Source: Antedon mediterranea (taxonomy: Eukaryota > Echinodermata > Crinoidea > Comatulida > Antedonidae). From it: DNA of 64,000 nt. Position 1 is the first letter of the stretch; every line of letters begins with the position of its first letter. The stretch spans positions 3,658,001 through 3,722,000 of the forward strand of contig NC_092672.1 of the NCBI RefSeq assembly GCF_964355755.1. Direction: 5' to 3'. This document shows, piece after piece, positions 1-11,690 of this stretch. The notes under the pieces are model-generated. The model did not search any database. It was not told where the DNA came from and was given only the letters and a program-made list of their open reading frames with translations. Position numbers and translations under genes: made by a program.

Positions 1-1031
1 TTGTTTAAAAAAAGGTATAATTTTGACAAATGTTTGAACTTTTTCCTCAAAAACGCACATAAATTATCCAATTCGACGTGCCCGTATGACGTAATTTGAA
101 GTCGAAATTGTTTCAAAGTTGGTAAAATTACTATAAAAGGCTTGAAAACATAAATCACGAGAGAAAAATGGTTTTCAACGCTACGTTCGCACCGCGCGCG
201 TAAAAAAAAGCGCGCGCGTGGGAATTTTTTACATGCTTAAAATGACATGAAACACGTAGAAAGTTGATTAGAAATTGATTTTTCGCATTTTGAATTTTAA
301 ATTAGCGTGCGCGCGTAACTTTGTGTAAAACACGCAATTTTTTATCCACAGAAAGTTAGCGCATGATATAAATTAAACTTTTGCTAAGTTTCAATTTAAA
401 TTGTTATATGGTTTTAAATCTATGTTAAATACGCGAAATTCATAAAATTGTGCGTAAGTCACGTTGCGCATTTCTGACGTCATTCACAATAGGAGGTGCA
501 CAACTTCACGTGAATGCCCATATGTTGACAAAGTTATGAAATGTTATGTTTACACGTTTTTTAGATACGCGAGACACAAAAATAGAGGAGAAATGCGCGT
601 GCGCGCGTAACGTCTTGTAAAACATGCCATTTTTAATCCACAAAAAGTTTTCCCTTGATGTGACTTAAATTTTCACAAAGTGTCAAAACAAATTTATGCT
701 TGGTTTTTAGTCTATGATCAATCATAAAAAATCATAAAATCGCACGTAAGTCACGTTGCGCAACTCTGACGTCATTCAAAAATAGGAGGTGCACAACTTC
801 ACGTAAATGCCCATATGTTGACAAAGTAATGAAATGTTATGTTTACAAGTTTTTGAGATACGCGAGACACAAAAATGAGGGAGAAAGAAATAAGAAAAAA
901 AAAAAAAAAAAGTAACAGGACGATTACAAGCAGTTATCCGCTACTAAGCGGATAACTAATAATACAGAAAAAAACTGTTGATCTCATACAATAACAAGGA
1001 GTTATCCGCTTGGTATACCAAGCGGATAACT
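1..1031 (-). mobile_element. Helentron-like rolling-circle element(s), 5' portion, inverted copy
   Basis: Read on the minus strand from 1031, the sequence starts with a 32-bp perfect palindrome (1000-1031, arms beginning AGTTATCCGC). A second hairpin follows at 932-957, then a T-rich tract and the same body found on the plus strand from about 1960. The body's GTGCACCTCC word and TGACGTCA occur twice (near 475-500 and 770-795), so two 5' portions are stacked. The 3' end lies left of the window. The 5' hairpin matches the GCGGATAAC word just inside the 3' ends at 3063, 4580 and 6110. That is the asymmetric inverted-repeat layout described for Helentrons. No Rep/helicase ORF is visible, so it is non-autonomous. 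Confidence 0.55.
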
Positions 1032-1751
1032 AATTATTATTTCAATTTTTATATGCTACTCACGGTTTTTAACGGTGACGTCATCTGCTATCTGGTAGAG
1101 TGAACAGTTTCCTTAACTCAATCGTCTTGGTTCACAGCTTTGCTTTATTCTTTACAGCTTCTTCTGATTGGACAATGATAATGCAGTGTACCACTCATGC
1201 GTCGATGATATTACACTTTCGGTGTTGAGTCCCACTATTTAGGCAAAGCAAAACTTAGTCTGTAGTAAGTGATGAGCTACAGCAGCTTGCCATGAAAGCT
1301 GAGGAACGAATGAGCTAAATCACGAGTTATATCCAGGTATAGATAGACAAGGCGTTGTGCTGGTTACGAGCAAAATATGACCAAAGGTTACATTTATACC
1401 TGACGTAATATTGTTTGAATATAATAGATAATCACTCACTGAATAAATAACATGTTATCTTTTAGTAGGCCAAATGCACCATTGTATGACTGAGGCCTGC
1501 ACGCAGTCAGTTATATTGATCCCCCACTTCTATCCCATCACACAATCACAACTACAGTATATTCCTGGTGTTAGACTCAATTTGTTCAGTTTTACTTATT
1601 TGGAAGGAATAACATAGCACACATATAAGTATTTTAATCGAAAAACATCCAAATTTGTATTCATTTGTCTGCAAAACGTTGTAACAAAAGTAATAATGTA
1701 GATTGTTGTACAATAAATATATATTACTCGTACAGAAAGATGCATTTAATT
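1032..1751. other. Spacer between two divergent Helentron-like 5' ends
   Basis: These 720 bp lie between mirror-image hairpins. No ORF or RNA gene was recognised. The part at 1320-1560 is related, in inverted orientation, to the interior of the element at 6472-6832. Shared words include the AACATGTTAT stretch and the CCAGGTATA-like stretch. The spacer may therefore be an older, decayed copy of that element. Confidence 0.45.
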
Positions 1752-1924
1752 AGTTATCCGCTTGGTATACCAAGCGGATAACTCCTTGTGATTGTATGAG
1801 ATCAACAGTTTTTTTCTGTATTATTAGTTATCCGCTTAGTAGCGGATAACTCCTTGTAATCGTCCTGTTACTTTTTTTTTTTGGTTATCCGCTCTTGGCG
1901 GATAACCTCTTGTTATTGTCAGGA

Positions 1925-1958
<34 letters not shown>

Positions 1959-3106
1959 CTATGTTATTCTTCTTTCTTTCCCAAAATTTTGTGTCACGTG
2001 TATCTCAAATTCTGATCAACATTACATCGTATAACTTTGTCAGAAGATTTACCGCTATGTGTAGAAGTGCAGGACAGCTCGTTTTTTTACTTTAGAGTCG
2101 CGCAGCGTAAGCTACGCGCGATTTTATGAATTTCGCGTATTTAACATAGACTAAAAAGCAAAAGTCATTTTGTAATGACACTTAGTGAACATTTAAGTCA
2201 TATCAAGGGCAAACTTTCTATGGATTAAAAATGGCATGTTTGACATAAAGTTACGCGCGCACGCGCGTTTAAAATTTCAAATTGCGAAAAATCCATTTCT
2301 AATCAACTTTCTACGCGTTTCAGGTCATTTTAAGCATTTCAAAAATTCCCACGCGTGCGCATATTTTTTACGCGCGCGTGCGCACGTAGCGCAAAAACAT
2401 CTTTTTTTTGCTTGATTTTTGTTTTTTCAGCCTTTTCTAGTAAATTTACCAATTTTCAATCAATTTTGACTTAAAATCACGTCATACGAGCACGTAGAAT
2501 TGAACAATTTGCGCGCGTTTTTGAAGAAAAAGTTCAAAAATTCGTCAAAATTATGCCTTTTTTAAAACAGTCATAGATTGTAAACTACGAGGAGAATTTT
2601 TTTTAAATTACACATTCTGGAAGATAATGAGTTGTAGATATCGAATCATGCATCGATATGGCTAACCGGACATTGTGACGTCATCGTTTGGCCACTCGAA
2701 TATGAAATATAGGATTTTTGTCTCTTTCGTCATAGCTCGTCACATTTAATAGAGCGCATCTCCACTTATCCGTATTCCATTTCCCTCAATTTTTTTATTT
2801 TGTCTAGGTCAATCAATTATCTTTCGCATGATTTACCATTTTTAAAATTGTTATGACGTCATCATGTCCAAAAGCGTCAATAACTTTAGTCACTTCTTTT
2901 CACCTATTCTGCACTGTATGTAGTACGTATACAGTATATAGTGTATACCGTATATACTCAGACGTGACGCAAAATGGAGGGCGCACTAACATTTTTTTCA
3001 ATGGCATAATCGTTTTTCTGCGCGCAATATTCCAACGTATGACGTGCACGTGGCTTTTGCGCTGCGGATAACCTAACTCGTCCGTAGTGACGAGTTCAAA
3101 TCTAGT
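1752..3106 (+). mobile_element. Helentron-like element, unit A
   Basis: Nested 5' hairpins begin at 1752, about 1828 and 1882; each is a GTTATCCGC arm, a short loop and a GCGGATAAC arm. The body follows, with GCGCGTAA-rich stretches and TGACGTCA sites. The 3' end near 3063-3105 reads GCGGATAAC, then a hairpin (AACTCGTC, loop, GACGAGTT), then CTAG. A hairpin a few bases before a terminal CTAG is the standard 3' signature of rolling-circle transposons. It holds no coding potential. Confidence 0.6.
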
Positions 3107-4620
3107 TTTTCTTATTTCTTTCTCCCCCATTTTTGTGTCTCACGTATCTCAAAAACTTGTAAACATAACATTTCATAACTTTGTCAACATATGGGCATAT
3201 ACGTGAAGTTGTGCACCTCCTATTTTTGAATGACGTCAGAGTTGCGCAACGTGACTTACGCACGATTTTATGATTTTTTATGATTGACCATAGATTAAAA
3301 ACCAAGCGTAATTTTGTTTTGACACTTTGTGAAAATTTAAGTCATATCAAGTGCAAATTTTCTATGGATTAAAAATGGCATGTTTTACAAGAAGTTACGC
3401 GGGCACGCGCATTTAAAATTTCAAAATGCGCAAAATTAATTTCTAATCAACTTTCTACGCTGATCATGACATTTTGAGCATGTCAAAAATTCCCACGCGC
3501 GCGAAAAAATTTACGCGTAAGGGGCGCACGGAGTATGAAAACCATGTTTTTTTTCTTGAATTTTGAGTGTCCAGCCTTTCGTAGTCATTTTAAACAAGAT
3601 TGACATCATTTCAAGTTAAAATGACGTCATACGTACACGTTGATTTAGACCATTTGCATGCGTTTTAGTTGCAAAAGTGACAAAATATTGTCAAAATTAT
3701 GCCTATTTTGAATCTATTATAGCTCGTCAGGATCAAAGGTGACCCCAATTTGTTTTAACTTATTATGCAAGAAGATAAATTGTAGATATAAATTCATGCA
3801 GAATTTTTACCTCTCGGAAGTTATGACGTCATCGTATGGCCACACGAATGTAAAAAATAGGATTTTTGTCTCTTTCGTTATTGCTCACCACATTCAATGG
3901 ACCGCATCACGCTTATCCGTTTTCCATTTTCACCCCGATTTTGATATTGTCTAGGTCAATCAACTATCTTTCGCATGAGTTAAAAATATTTTAATTTTTA
4001 TGACGTCATCATGCCAAAAAAATTAAATTACGTGTAGCATTAATTCCATCTTTACAGTAAATTTTAATCTGTTATAGCTCGTAAGAATAAAATGTGATAA
4101 TAACGATTAAAACGTTTTCTAGTAGCTATTAGATTGTAGATAGGAAATCATGTGAAAATTTTGCCAATCGGATGTTGTGACGTCATCATATGACCAGTTA
4201 AATAAAAAATCGTATTTTCATCTTTTGCGTCATAATTCATTACATTTCAAAAAGCGCGCATCAATATTTTACGTATTTAAATTTTTTCTACACATTAATA
4301 TGTTGTTGCCGAGATAATTTCCTTCTGAAATTGCTATCTTAGTGTTTCATTTTGATACCGTCACCATGTTAAAAATTGGAATAAATGGCGGGTCTAGTCA
4401 TTTCACCTATTCTACACTGTATGTAATATGTATACAGATTATACTGTGTATACTATATGACACAAAATAACAGAATTCAGCAATAACAACATATCATATT
4501 CTTCAGGTCAGGTCATAAATGCCATAATCTTTTTCTGTGTGCAATATTCCAACGTATAAAGTGCACGTGGCGTTTGTGGTGCGGATAACTAACTCGTCAA
4601 AGTGACGAGTTACATGTCTA
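3107..4620 (+). mobile_element. Helentron-like element, unit B (tandem)
   Basis: This unit starts right after the CTAG of unit A and ends at its own hairpin plus CTAG near 4585-4620. Its body is about 1.51 kb and aligns throughout with unit C; for example the GTGCACCTCC word lies at about 3211 and 4723. It lacks the 5' GTTATCCGC hairpin, so the unit looks 5'-truncated or joined end to end. Confidence 0.6.
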
Positions 4621-6151
4621 GTTCTTCTTTCCATCCTTCCTTTTTGTGGATCGCGTTTCTCTAAAATGTGTAAACATAACATTTCTTAACTTTGACAACA
4701 TATGGGCATTTACGTGAAGTTGTGCACCTCCTATTTTTGAATGACGTCATAGTTACGCAACGTGACTTACGCGCAATTTTATGAATTTCAATGATTGATC
4801 ATAGATTAAAAACCAAAAGTCATTTAGTATTGACACTTTGACAAAATTTAAGTCATATCAGGGGCAAACTTTCTACGGATTAAAAATGGCATGTTTCACA
4901 AGAAGTTACGCGCGCACGCGCATTTAAAATTTCAAAATGCGCAAAATTAATTTCTAATCAACTTTTTATGCGTTTCTTGTCATTTTGAGCATGTCAAAAA
5001 TTCCCACGGGCGCGCAATTTTTTACGCACGCGGTGCGCACGTAGCGTTAAAAACATATTTTTTTCTCTTGAATTATATTTTTCAAGCCTTTCCTAGTAAT
5101 TTTGAAAACAATTTAGACCTTTTCCAATTTAAATAACGCCATACGAACACGTTGAATTAAACATTTCATGCGCGTTTTTTATGAAAAAGCTTAAAAAATC
5201 ATCAAAATTTTGTCTTTTTTTAAACAGTCATAGTTTCTAAAGTAAACCGTGAACCGTTTATTTTTATTACAAAATCTAGAAGTTGATGAGTTGTAGATAA
5301 CGGATCATGCATCGATAAGGCTAAAAAAACATTGTGACGTCATCGTATGGCCACACGAATGTAAAATATAGGATTTTTGTCTCTTTCGTTATTGCTCATC
5401 ACATTCATTGGAGCGCATCACGCTTATCTGTATTCCTTTTTCTCCTACATTTATATATTGTGTAGGTCAATCAACTTTCTTTAGCATGAGATAAAAATAT
5501 TTTAATTTTTATGACGTCATCATGCCTAAAAATTTCAATTACGTGGGTCATTAATTTCATCTTTACAGTAAATTTTATTCTGTAATAGCTCGTAAGAATA
5601 AAATGTGATAATCACGATTAAAACGTTTTCTGGAAGCTATTGGATTGTAGATACGAATTCATGTAAACATTTTGCCAATCGGATGTTGTGACGTCATCAT
5701 ATGGCCAGTTGAATAAAAAAAGTCGTATTTTCATATTTTGCGTAATAGTTCATCACATTTAAAAGGGTGCGCATCTATATTTTACGTATTCAAATTTCTT
5801 CTACACGTTAATATGTTGTTCCCAAGATAATTTCCTTCTGAAATTGCTATCTAAGTGTTTCATTTTGATACCGTCGCCATGTTAAAAATTGGAATAAATG
5901 GCGGGTCCCGTAATTTCACCTATTCTACACTGTATGTAATATGTATACAGATTATACTGTAGTGTTTGCATGTATATACTATATGACACAAAATTGACAG
6001 AATTCAGCACTAACAGCATATCATATTCTTCAGTTCTTGTCATAATGCCATAATCTTTATCTGTGTGCAATATTCCAACGTATGACGTGCACGTGGCGTT
6101 TATCGTGGTGCGGATAACTAACTCGTCAAACTGACGAGTTTCATGTCTAGT
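4621..6151 (+). mobile_element. Helentron-like element, unit C (tandem)
   Basis: This is the second full-length repeat of the 1.5-kb unit, again ending in GCGGATAAC, the ACTCGTC/GACGAGT hairpin and CTAG at about 6110-6150. It carries TGACGTCA at about 4742, 5336, 5511 and 5690. No ORF of note. Confidence 0.6.
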
Positions 6152-6177
6152 TTACTCTACTTCGGGAAAAGAAGACT

Positions 6178-6470
6178 TTTAATTAAAGATGTATTGTCCC
6201 CCTGAAAAATAATTTGTTACAATTTTTTTTGTTGAATATGCCATTTTAATGTCACATAATAGTTATTTACCTGAAAAATTTGGAATTTAAAGCAAAAAAT
6301 TGTCAAATTGGATTTTTGGTTGAATTTAACCATTTATCATGTTATTTAACATGTTGTTGTTTTTTTTTACGGAAGTGATTCACTTTATTAAACTACAAAA
6401 TTACCTATTCAAAGTCTGATTTAATTAATCTTCATTTTTCATGTTTAACCAAAAAAACATGTATCAGGCG
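6178..6470 (+). mobile_element. Dispersed repeat, TTAAAGATGTATTGTCCCCC family, copy 1
   Basis: The copy begins with the family's end motif and continues through the family interior (GTTGAATATGCCAT, AATTTAAAGCAAAAAA, GAAGTGATTCACTT). It stops where another element starts at 6472. Related copies lie at about 47021-47290, 61100-61432 and 62505-62760. The copy at 61100 carries the end motif at both ends, in inverted orientation. Confidence 0.65.
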
Positions 6471-6471
6471 T

Positions 6472-6832
6472 AACAAATTGAGTGCGATAGTAGAAGTCAA
6501 TTATGATCCTAGATGTGTGATTTGTGTGGTGGGACAGAAGTGGGGGATCAATAGAACTGACTACGTGCAGCTTACAGACAAATTGATGCATTTGACCTAC
6601 TAAAAGATAACATGTTATTTATTCAGTGATTATCTATTTTATTCAAACAATATCACGTCAGGTATGAATGTCATACTTTGCTTGTGACCAGCACAGCGCC
6701 CTCTGTGTATCGGATATACCTGGATATACCTCGTGATTGAGCTCATATTCGACCGCCGAGTTTTGAATCACCACACAAATCACACATCTAGGATCATAAT
6801 TGACTTCTACTATCGCACTCAATTTGTTACGG
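6472..6832. mobile_element. Foldback element with about 60-bp terminal inverted repeats
   Basis: The left end (TAACAAATTGAGTGCGATAG, continuing to about 6530) is repeated in reverse complement at about 6772-6832, almost without mismatch. It is 361 bp long with no ORF, so it is a MITE-type non-autonomous DNA transposon. It abuts or interrupts the repeat at 6178-6470. Confidence 0.75.
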
Positions 6833-8060
6833 TTACGTTTTTATTTTGACATTATCCAACTTTTGTATTCGTTTTTTCAGCAAACATTGTAACAAAAGTA
6901 GTTTGTTACAAAGATTAAAATTAATCGTACAAAACGATGCAATTAATTTTCTTAGGCCTACTTCATAAGAAAAGAAAGCAAAAAATAAAAACATGTTAAA
7001 AATTTTTTAGTGTATTTAAAAAAAATGTTTGACCGATTTTTATGGCTGTTTTTGCAACGCTCTACTTAATTAATAACCTACAACCTCATGTTATTTTTAA
7101 TTTGTAATTTCTTAAAACGTCGTCGGAAGGATTTTTTATACCATTAAAAATACCATTTAAAATCGTCCATATGGTTTAAGTATAGGCCTGTTTATAAACT
7201 CTTTAGATAGGGTTACAAAATCGTCTCTAACTTCTAATATTATTGTCCGATTACGATGGCTGTTTCACTATGCAATAACTGACCAATCAAGCTTTCTAAT
7301 AACCTAAAGTAATTTGATTGGTTCAGAGTGCTCGTCTGAACACCTCTTTCAATGAGACAGAGTGACTTGCCTTGACCGAAAAAGGATAGAAGAAAATTTC
7401 AAAAGTCATCGAACCATTCGCGAGTTCGTCTAGACTCTAAACTAAAATTGTATTTACTCTCCAGAACGACCAGTCCAAAACATTTTATTTTTGTACGAGA
7501 GATAAGAGTTGATTACTTTATATTTGTAATTTGTAAATATATTTTAGAATAAGGTTTGTGTTTTTATATATGAGTAGTTAAAAAACACTCGTGAGTTTTG
7601 CGGTATTTATTGATTCTTCCATTATAAAAGTAGGGAGGCAATGCTGGGCTAGTATACCTGATGTAAAACGTTGACTAATACCATAAATAAAGGTTTTTTT
7701 AAAAGTACTGTAATATTATTTATTCATATTTTTATGTATTATCCAAAGACAATTTACTATGCTACGAGTAACAGTGGCTGGATCTCAATTGAGATATAAC
7801 ACTGTGAAATACAAAACAATTGGCACAATTGACGCCGAACAATAGATTTAAGCCTCAACAAGCCTGGCACACCATAGAGATATTATATCTCTATGGGCAC
7901 ACCCAATCCAACACATTTACTAACACCCCTATAAAAAATAATGGAATAGTCCTATATTCAATACATGCCGAAAACTCCAGTTAATCCATCAATTCATCTT
8001 GTACGTCTCTCTACTTTGATTTATTAGGGTTTAGCCAAAATGCAATAGGTAATAAATATC
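6833..8060. other. Gene-free AT-rich stretch
   Basis: I see no exon, RNA gene or strong repeat here. A short hairpin (AGAGATATTATATCTCT, about 7876-7892) is the only clear structure. Confidence 0.4.
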
Positions 8061-8460
8061 ACGTACGTACGTAATAATCAACACGTACGTACGTATTATT
8101 ATTATATTAACACGTACGTACGTATTAAATAAATATTACGTACGTAATTACGTACGTACGTGTTGATTATTACGTACGTACGTGTTGATTATTACGTACG
8201 TACGTAATAATAATAATAATACGTACGTACGTGTTATTTAATACGTACGTACGTGTTAATATTACGTACGTAATAATAATAATGCGTACGTACCTATTAT
8301 TATTACGTAAGTACGTACTATATTAACACGACGTACGTATTAAATAAATATTGCGTACGTACGTGTTATTTATTACGTACGTACGTGTTGATTATTACGT
8401 ACGTACGTAATATTAACATGTACGTACGTATTAAATAACATGTACGTACGTGATATTAAT
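8061..8460. repeat. Self-complementary (ACGT)n array with AT spacers
   Basis: About 18-20 blocks of ACGTACGTACGT or shorter variants are separated by 3-12 bp AT spacers such as GTGTTGATTATT and AATAATAAT. Each block is its own reverse complement, and blocks plus spacers also form longer palindromes. It is not a simple microsatellite because the spacers are regular and repeat between blocks. Confidence 0.9.
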
Positions 8461-8802
8461 TTTTTCGTGCCGCGGCTCTCGCCAGCTATGTCTCAGGAGG
8501 ACACATTCATTAATAAGCTGTTTCATAGCGGTAGCATTTTTTTTATTTATTCAGGTATAAAACACATATATACAAAACAGCAGCCATTGGCTGATGATAA
8601 CGTTTGATTACAATCAATAAACAAATTTAAAGTAAAAGAGGCACAATTTTGCGAATTTGGAAACTCGACTATAATTTATAGGTAGCTGCTGGACCCAAAA
8701 AACGTCTGGGAGAAGAGAGTCTATGAAAGCCTTTGCTGATAATACAGTATTATTGAGATGCAGGTAGACAGAAATCTGTAAAATCTTGTTCGATAAATAA
8801 TA

Positions 8803-9215
8803 ACTTCGTTTTTATTTTATTTTATTTTATTTTATTTTATTCAATTTCCAGGTAACATACAAAAATCATAAACAAGGTACGGCATCATTCAACAAAACAG
8901 AACAAATTAAGTACTATCAGCACCTGCGGGTAACCAAAAGTGGATCAGTTCAAAAGAACTGCACTGTCGAGTGGCTTTCCCAACTAATAGTACGAAAAAC
9001 GCAATAGACATAAAAACACATTGATAGTCTAGATGAATTCGATATCAGTAATACATTTTTTTCAAATCCCTTCTAAACCCCCCCAAAGTTAAACAGGACT
9101 TTGTTACGAACTTCATGCGGGATACATTCCCATATTCGAGGGAAATTAACAAACAGGGAGTATTTAAATGCATTAGTTCTAGCATACATGTGTTTAAAGG
9201 TGAGGGACTTCGTTT
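8803..9215 (-). mobile_element. LINE-type retrotransposon 3' end fragment
   Basis: On the minus strand, about 9200-9070 encodes ARTNAFKYSLF, then IWECIPHEVRNK. This resembles the C-terminal end of non-LTR retrotransposon reverse-transcriptase ORFs (RTN..K.SFF...WN.LP.EV). An in-frame stop follows, then about 200 bp of 3' sequence with CCTGGAAATTGAAT. The tail at about 8808-8842 is (TAAAA)n on the minus strand. It is 5'-truncated and decayed. Confidence 0.55.
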
Positions 9216-9840
9216 TTGCTGTCAACCAGGCCGGTATTATAATAATTCACTGTCAAATAATCATTCGTTGTCAAAACTTTATTTTGTTGGCTCTGTCAAC
9301 ATAAAGGGAGGTATTTACAATGACTTTCTTTTGACTGTCAATCTAGGCCAATGTTATAATAATACGCCGTCTCAGATATTAAATCATTGAAACAGTCTTG
9401 GTAAAATTTTTTCTTGGTTATCAGATGCCGTGGGGGTCCAATCAATTATCGTCAGAAAGTGAACAATCAGTCTAGGTAGCAGCAGCAGAGTATATTAGGA
9501 ACGCCTGCTCCATAATTAATCCAGAAAAAGGTTTGTACATTATCTATTTGTTTGTTAGCCTTCTCCAAACACAATTATATATTTTGTTTAAATAGGTTTT
9601 ATAAGTGGTTTTTCAACATTTATGATAGTAATGACACAGTTGTATCTGGACGCAAGTTCATAGACCTACTAGTTATATTATTCATATTAACTGATACTAT
9701 ACTCTTCATTTACCGTAGTTCAGTTTTAATGAAATATATAATATAAATTGGCTTCGTAACAATTAAGTAGTGTTGAAAAGGTTAGTTTTTTTGGTGATAG
9801 GTGAAAATGACATGTAACTTCGTAATCAATTTATTTATTA

Positions 9841-9874
9841 CCTCCGCCAAGGAGGTTATGTTTTCACCCCTGTA

Positions 9875-9905
<31 letters not shown>

Positions 9906-10452
9906 TTGTGTTTTTGTGTGTGTGTCTGTGAACAGCCTGGAGGCCACAGTTTTTATCCGATTCTAACCAAATTTGGACACAATGATCTATGCCCAAAAAG
10001 CTCGGACGAGTTCGAATTTGAGGGGGAAAGGTCATAGGTCAAGGTCACAACTAACAAAAAACTATTTTACTGCCTAGAGACCACAGTTTTGATCCGATTC
10101 TCACCAAACTTAGCCACAATGATCAATGACACATCATATAATTGTGGTTAAATTTTGAAGGGTCAGGGTCAAAGATCAAGGTCCACAAAAAAAAAAAAAA
10201 AAAAAAAAGAAATAACAAAATAATAAAAAAAAAACCCCTCAGTGGGACTTGAACCAGCGATCTCAACTGTGAGAGGCTGGACACATAACCATTACACCAC
10301 ACTATCATCCACAACTTTGTAGTGTGCAGTTAACATATTTACACTTAGAACTAATAAAAAAAAAATGTAAAAAAAAAAATATTCAGGGGGCATTTTATGT
10401 AGGGGAATTTTACAGTAGGCGGAGGTTTGTACTCTCGGAGTACCCTCTATAG
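9841..10452 (+). mobile_element. Helentron-like element with CCTCCGCC/GGCGGAGG ends
   Basis: The 5' end is the hairpin CCTCCGCCAAGGAGG followed by GTTATGTTTTCACCCC and a (TG)n tract (about 9879-9930). The interior has two diverged copies of a motif reading CACAGTTTTNATCCGATTC. The 3' end carries the complementary GGCGGAGG, then a hairpin (GTACTC, TCG, GAGTAC) close to a CTATAG terminus (about 10417-10452). This is the same architecture as 1752-6151 in a different family. The open frame through the (TG)n tract is an artefact. Confidence 0.55.
10243..10314 (-). repeat. tRNA-like sequence (pseudo-tRNA or SINE head)
   Basis: The minus strand shows a pol III A box-like TGGTGTAATGGTT and a B box-like GGTTCAAGTCC at tRNA spacing, with a CTC-like anticodon loop. 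The acceptor and anticodon stems pair poorly, so it is not a functional tRNA. It sits inside the element at 9841-10452. Confidence 0.5.
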
Positions 10453-10489
10453 TTTTGTATATACTTTCGTTCAAAATGAAACTCCAACC

Positions 10490-11530
10490 TCTCTAATCAA
10501 AAGATTAAACTCGAAAACGGACCGTTTTATTGAATTGTGTATGTTGAAACATTTCAATATTCATTTAAAAAAGTACATTAATTATGGCATTATCAGTGGC
10601 TATAGAGGCGTAAAAACCCTACAGTCAATATCATGTAAAATGCACCGTGGAAAGGGTCATTATTAAAACTGCAAAATTGGGCTTATCAACAAATAAATCT
10701 TTCATTCAAAATGTAAAATCAAGGCTGGAAAATTGGGCTTATCAACAAAAAAATATTTTGTTATTAGACACGATAACATCAATGACCGTAATATGGTTAG
10801 TTATTAATAATAATTAGTGTTATTTTAATGAACAATGATCATGATTATACTCGCCATTTTAATTAAGAACGGCTTGAAATAGGTACATTATGATTGTGTA
10901 TAAAAATACTGTTACTAGTTTTATTCTACATGCTGAAGTAAATAAAAATCCACTAGAAAACAAGCAAGTCTGAATGTTATATGCTTATTAGCCATGTTAT
11001 GTTACTGTAGGCCTATGATTGTTGGCAATGTCCACATATTATTTCCGTGGGCATATTCATAGTGTATCACTCACAAAAAAGACGTGTGAGGTTCTTTAGA
11101 TTTTGAAGAATGATTTGTGTTGACACTCGAGTCAAATGCTCAAGATATCGGCTAACGCCATGGGACCCTTGGCTTATCCATGAATAATAAATATAGTACT
11201 TTCGTTCAATTGAATCGGAATCTGACAGTTTTATTAAATAATATAATTAAACATATAATAATTCATTAAAAAGGTACAATAAAAACAAATGCATCAGAGG
11301 CGTAAAGAACCCTACGGTCAATATCATGTAAAATGTATATGGTATAAGCACTGTGGAAGGGGTCATTATTATTAAACTGGAAAATTGGGCTTATCAACAA
11401 ATAAATACTTTCGTTGAAAATGTAAAACTAAGACCGGAAAATTGGGCTTATCAACAAATAAAAATAATACTTTTTTTCAAAATGTAAAATTAAGACTGGA
11501 AACAAATAAATACTTCCGTTCAAAATGTAA
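10490..11530. repeat. Diverged direct duplication with GGGCTTATCAACAAATAAA units
   Basis: About 10490-10760 and 11215-11530 align in the same orientation, sharing GAGGCGTAAA, GTCAATATCATGTAAAATG, AAGGGGTCATTATTA-type and AAAATTGGGCTTATCAAC words. The last word is repeated two to three times in each half at about 60-bp spacing. A shorter third match lies at about 11740-11830. No ORF. Confidence 0.6.
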
Positions 11531-11559
11531 GAAAAACATTTTTGAAATATTGACATGCT

Positions 11560-11690
11560 AATCTGTCTATACTATCAAACTAATTATGATGTGCCCATAT
11601 TATATAGACATGAAGATGTCATATCACTACGATATTCGGGCATATCACTACCATATTTGGGCACATCACACTTTTTTTTTAAAACTCGTT
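11560..11690. mobile_element. Foldback MITE family M1, truncated copy
   Basis: The left end (CTGTCTATACTATCAAACTA) and the interior (GATGTGCCCATA, CATATCACTACCATATTTGG) match M1. The right inverted repeat is degraded. Confidence 0.65.

Noticed and set aside
9801-10037. ORF with a VCVCVCV run
   Set aside because: Translation of a (TG)n microsatellite within a transposon-like repeat.
10243-10314. Functional tRNA gene on the minus strand
   Set aside because: A and B boxes are present, but acceptor and anticodon stems do not pair well and it sits in a dispersed repeat.
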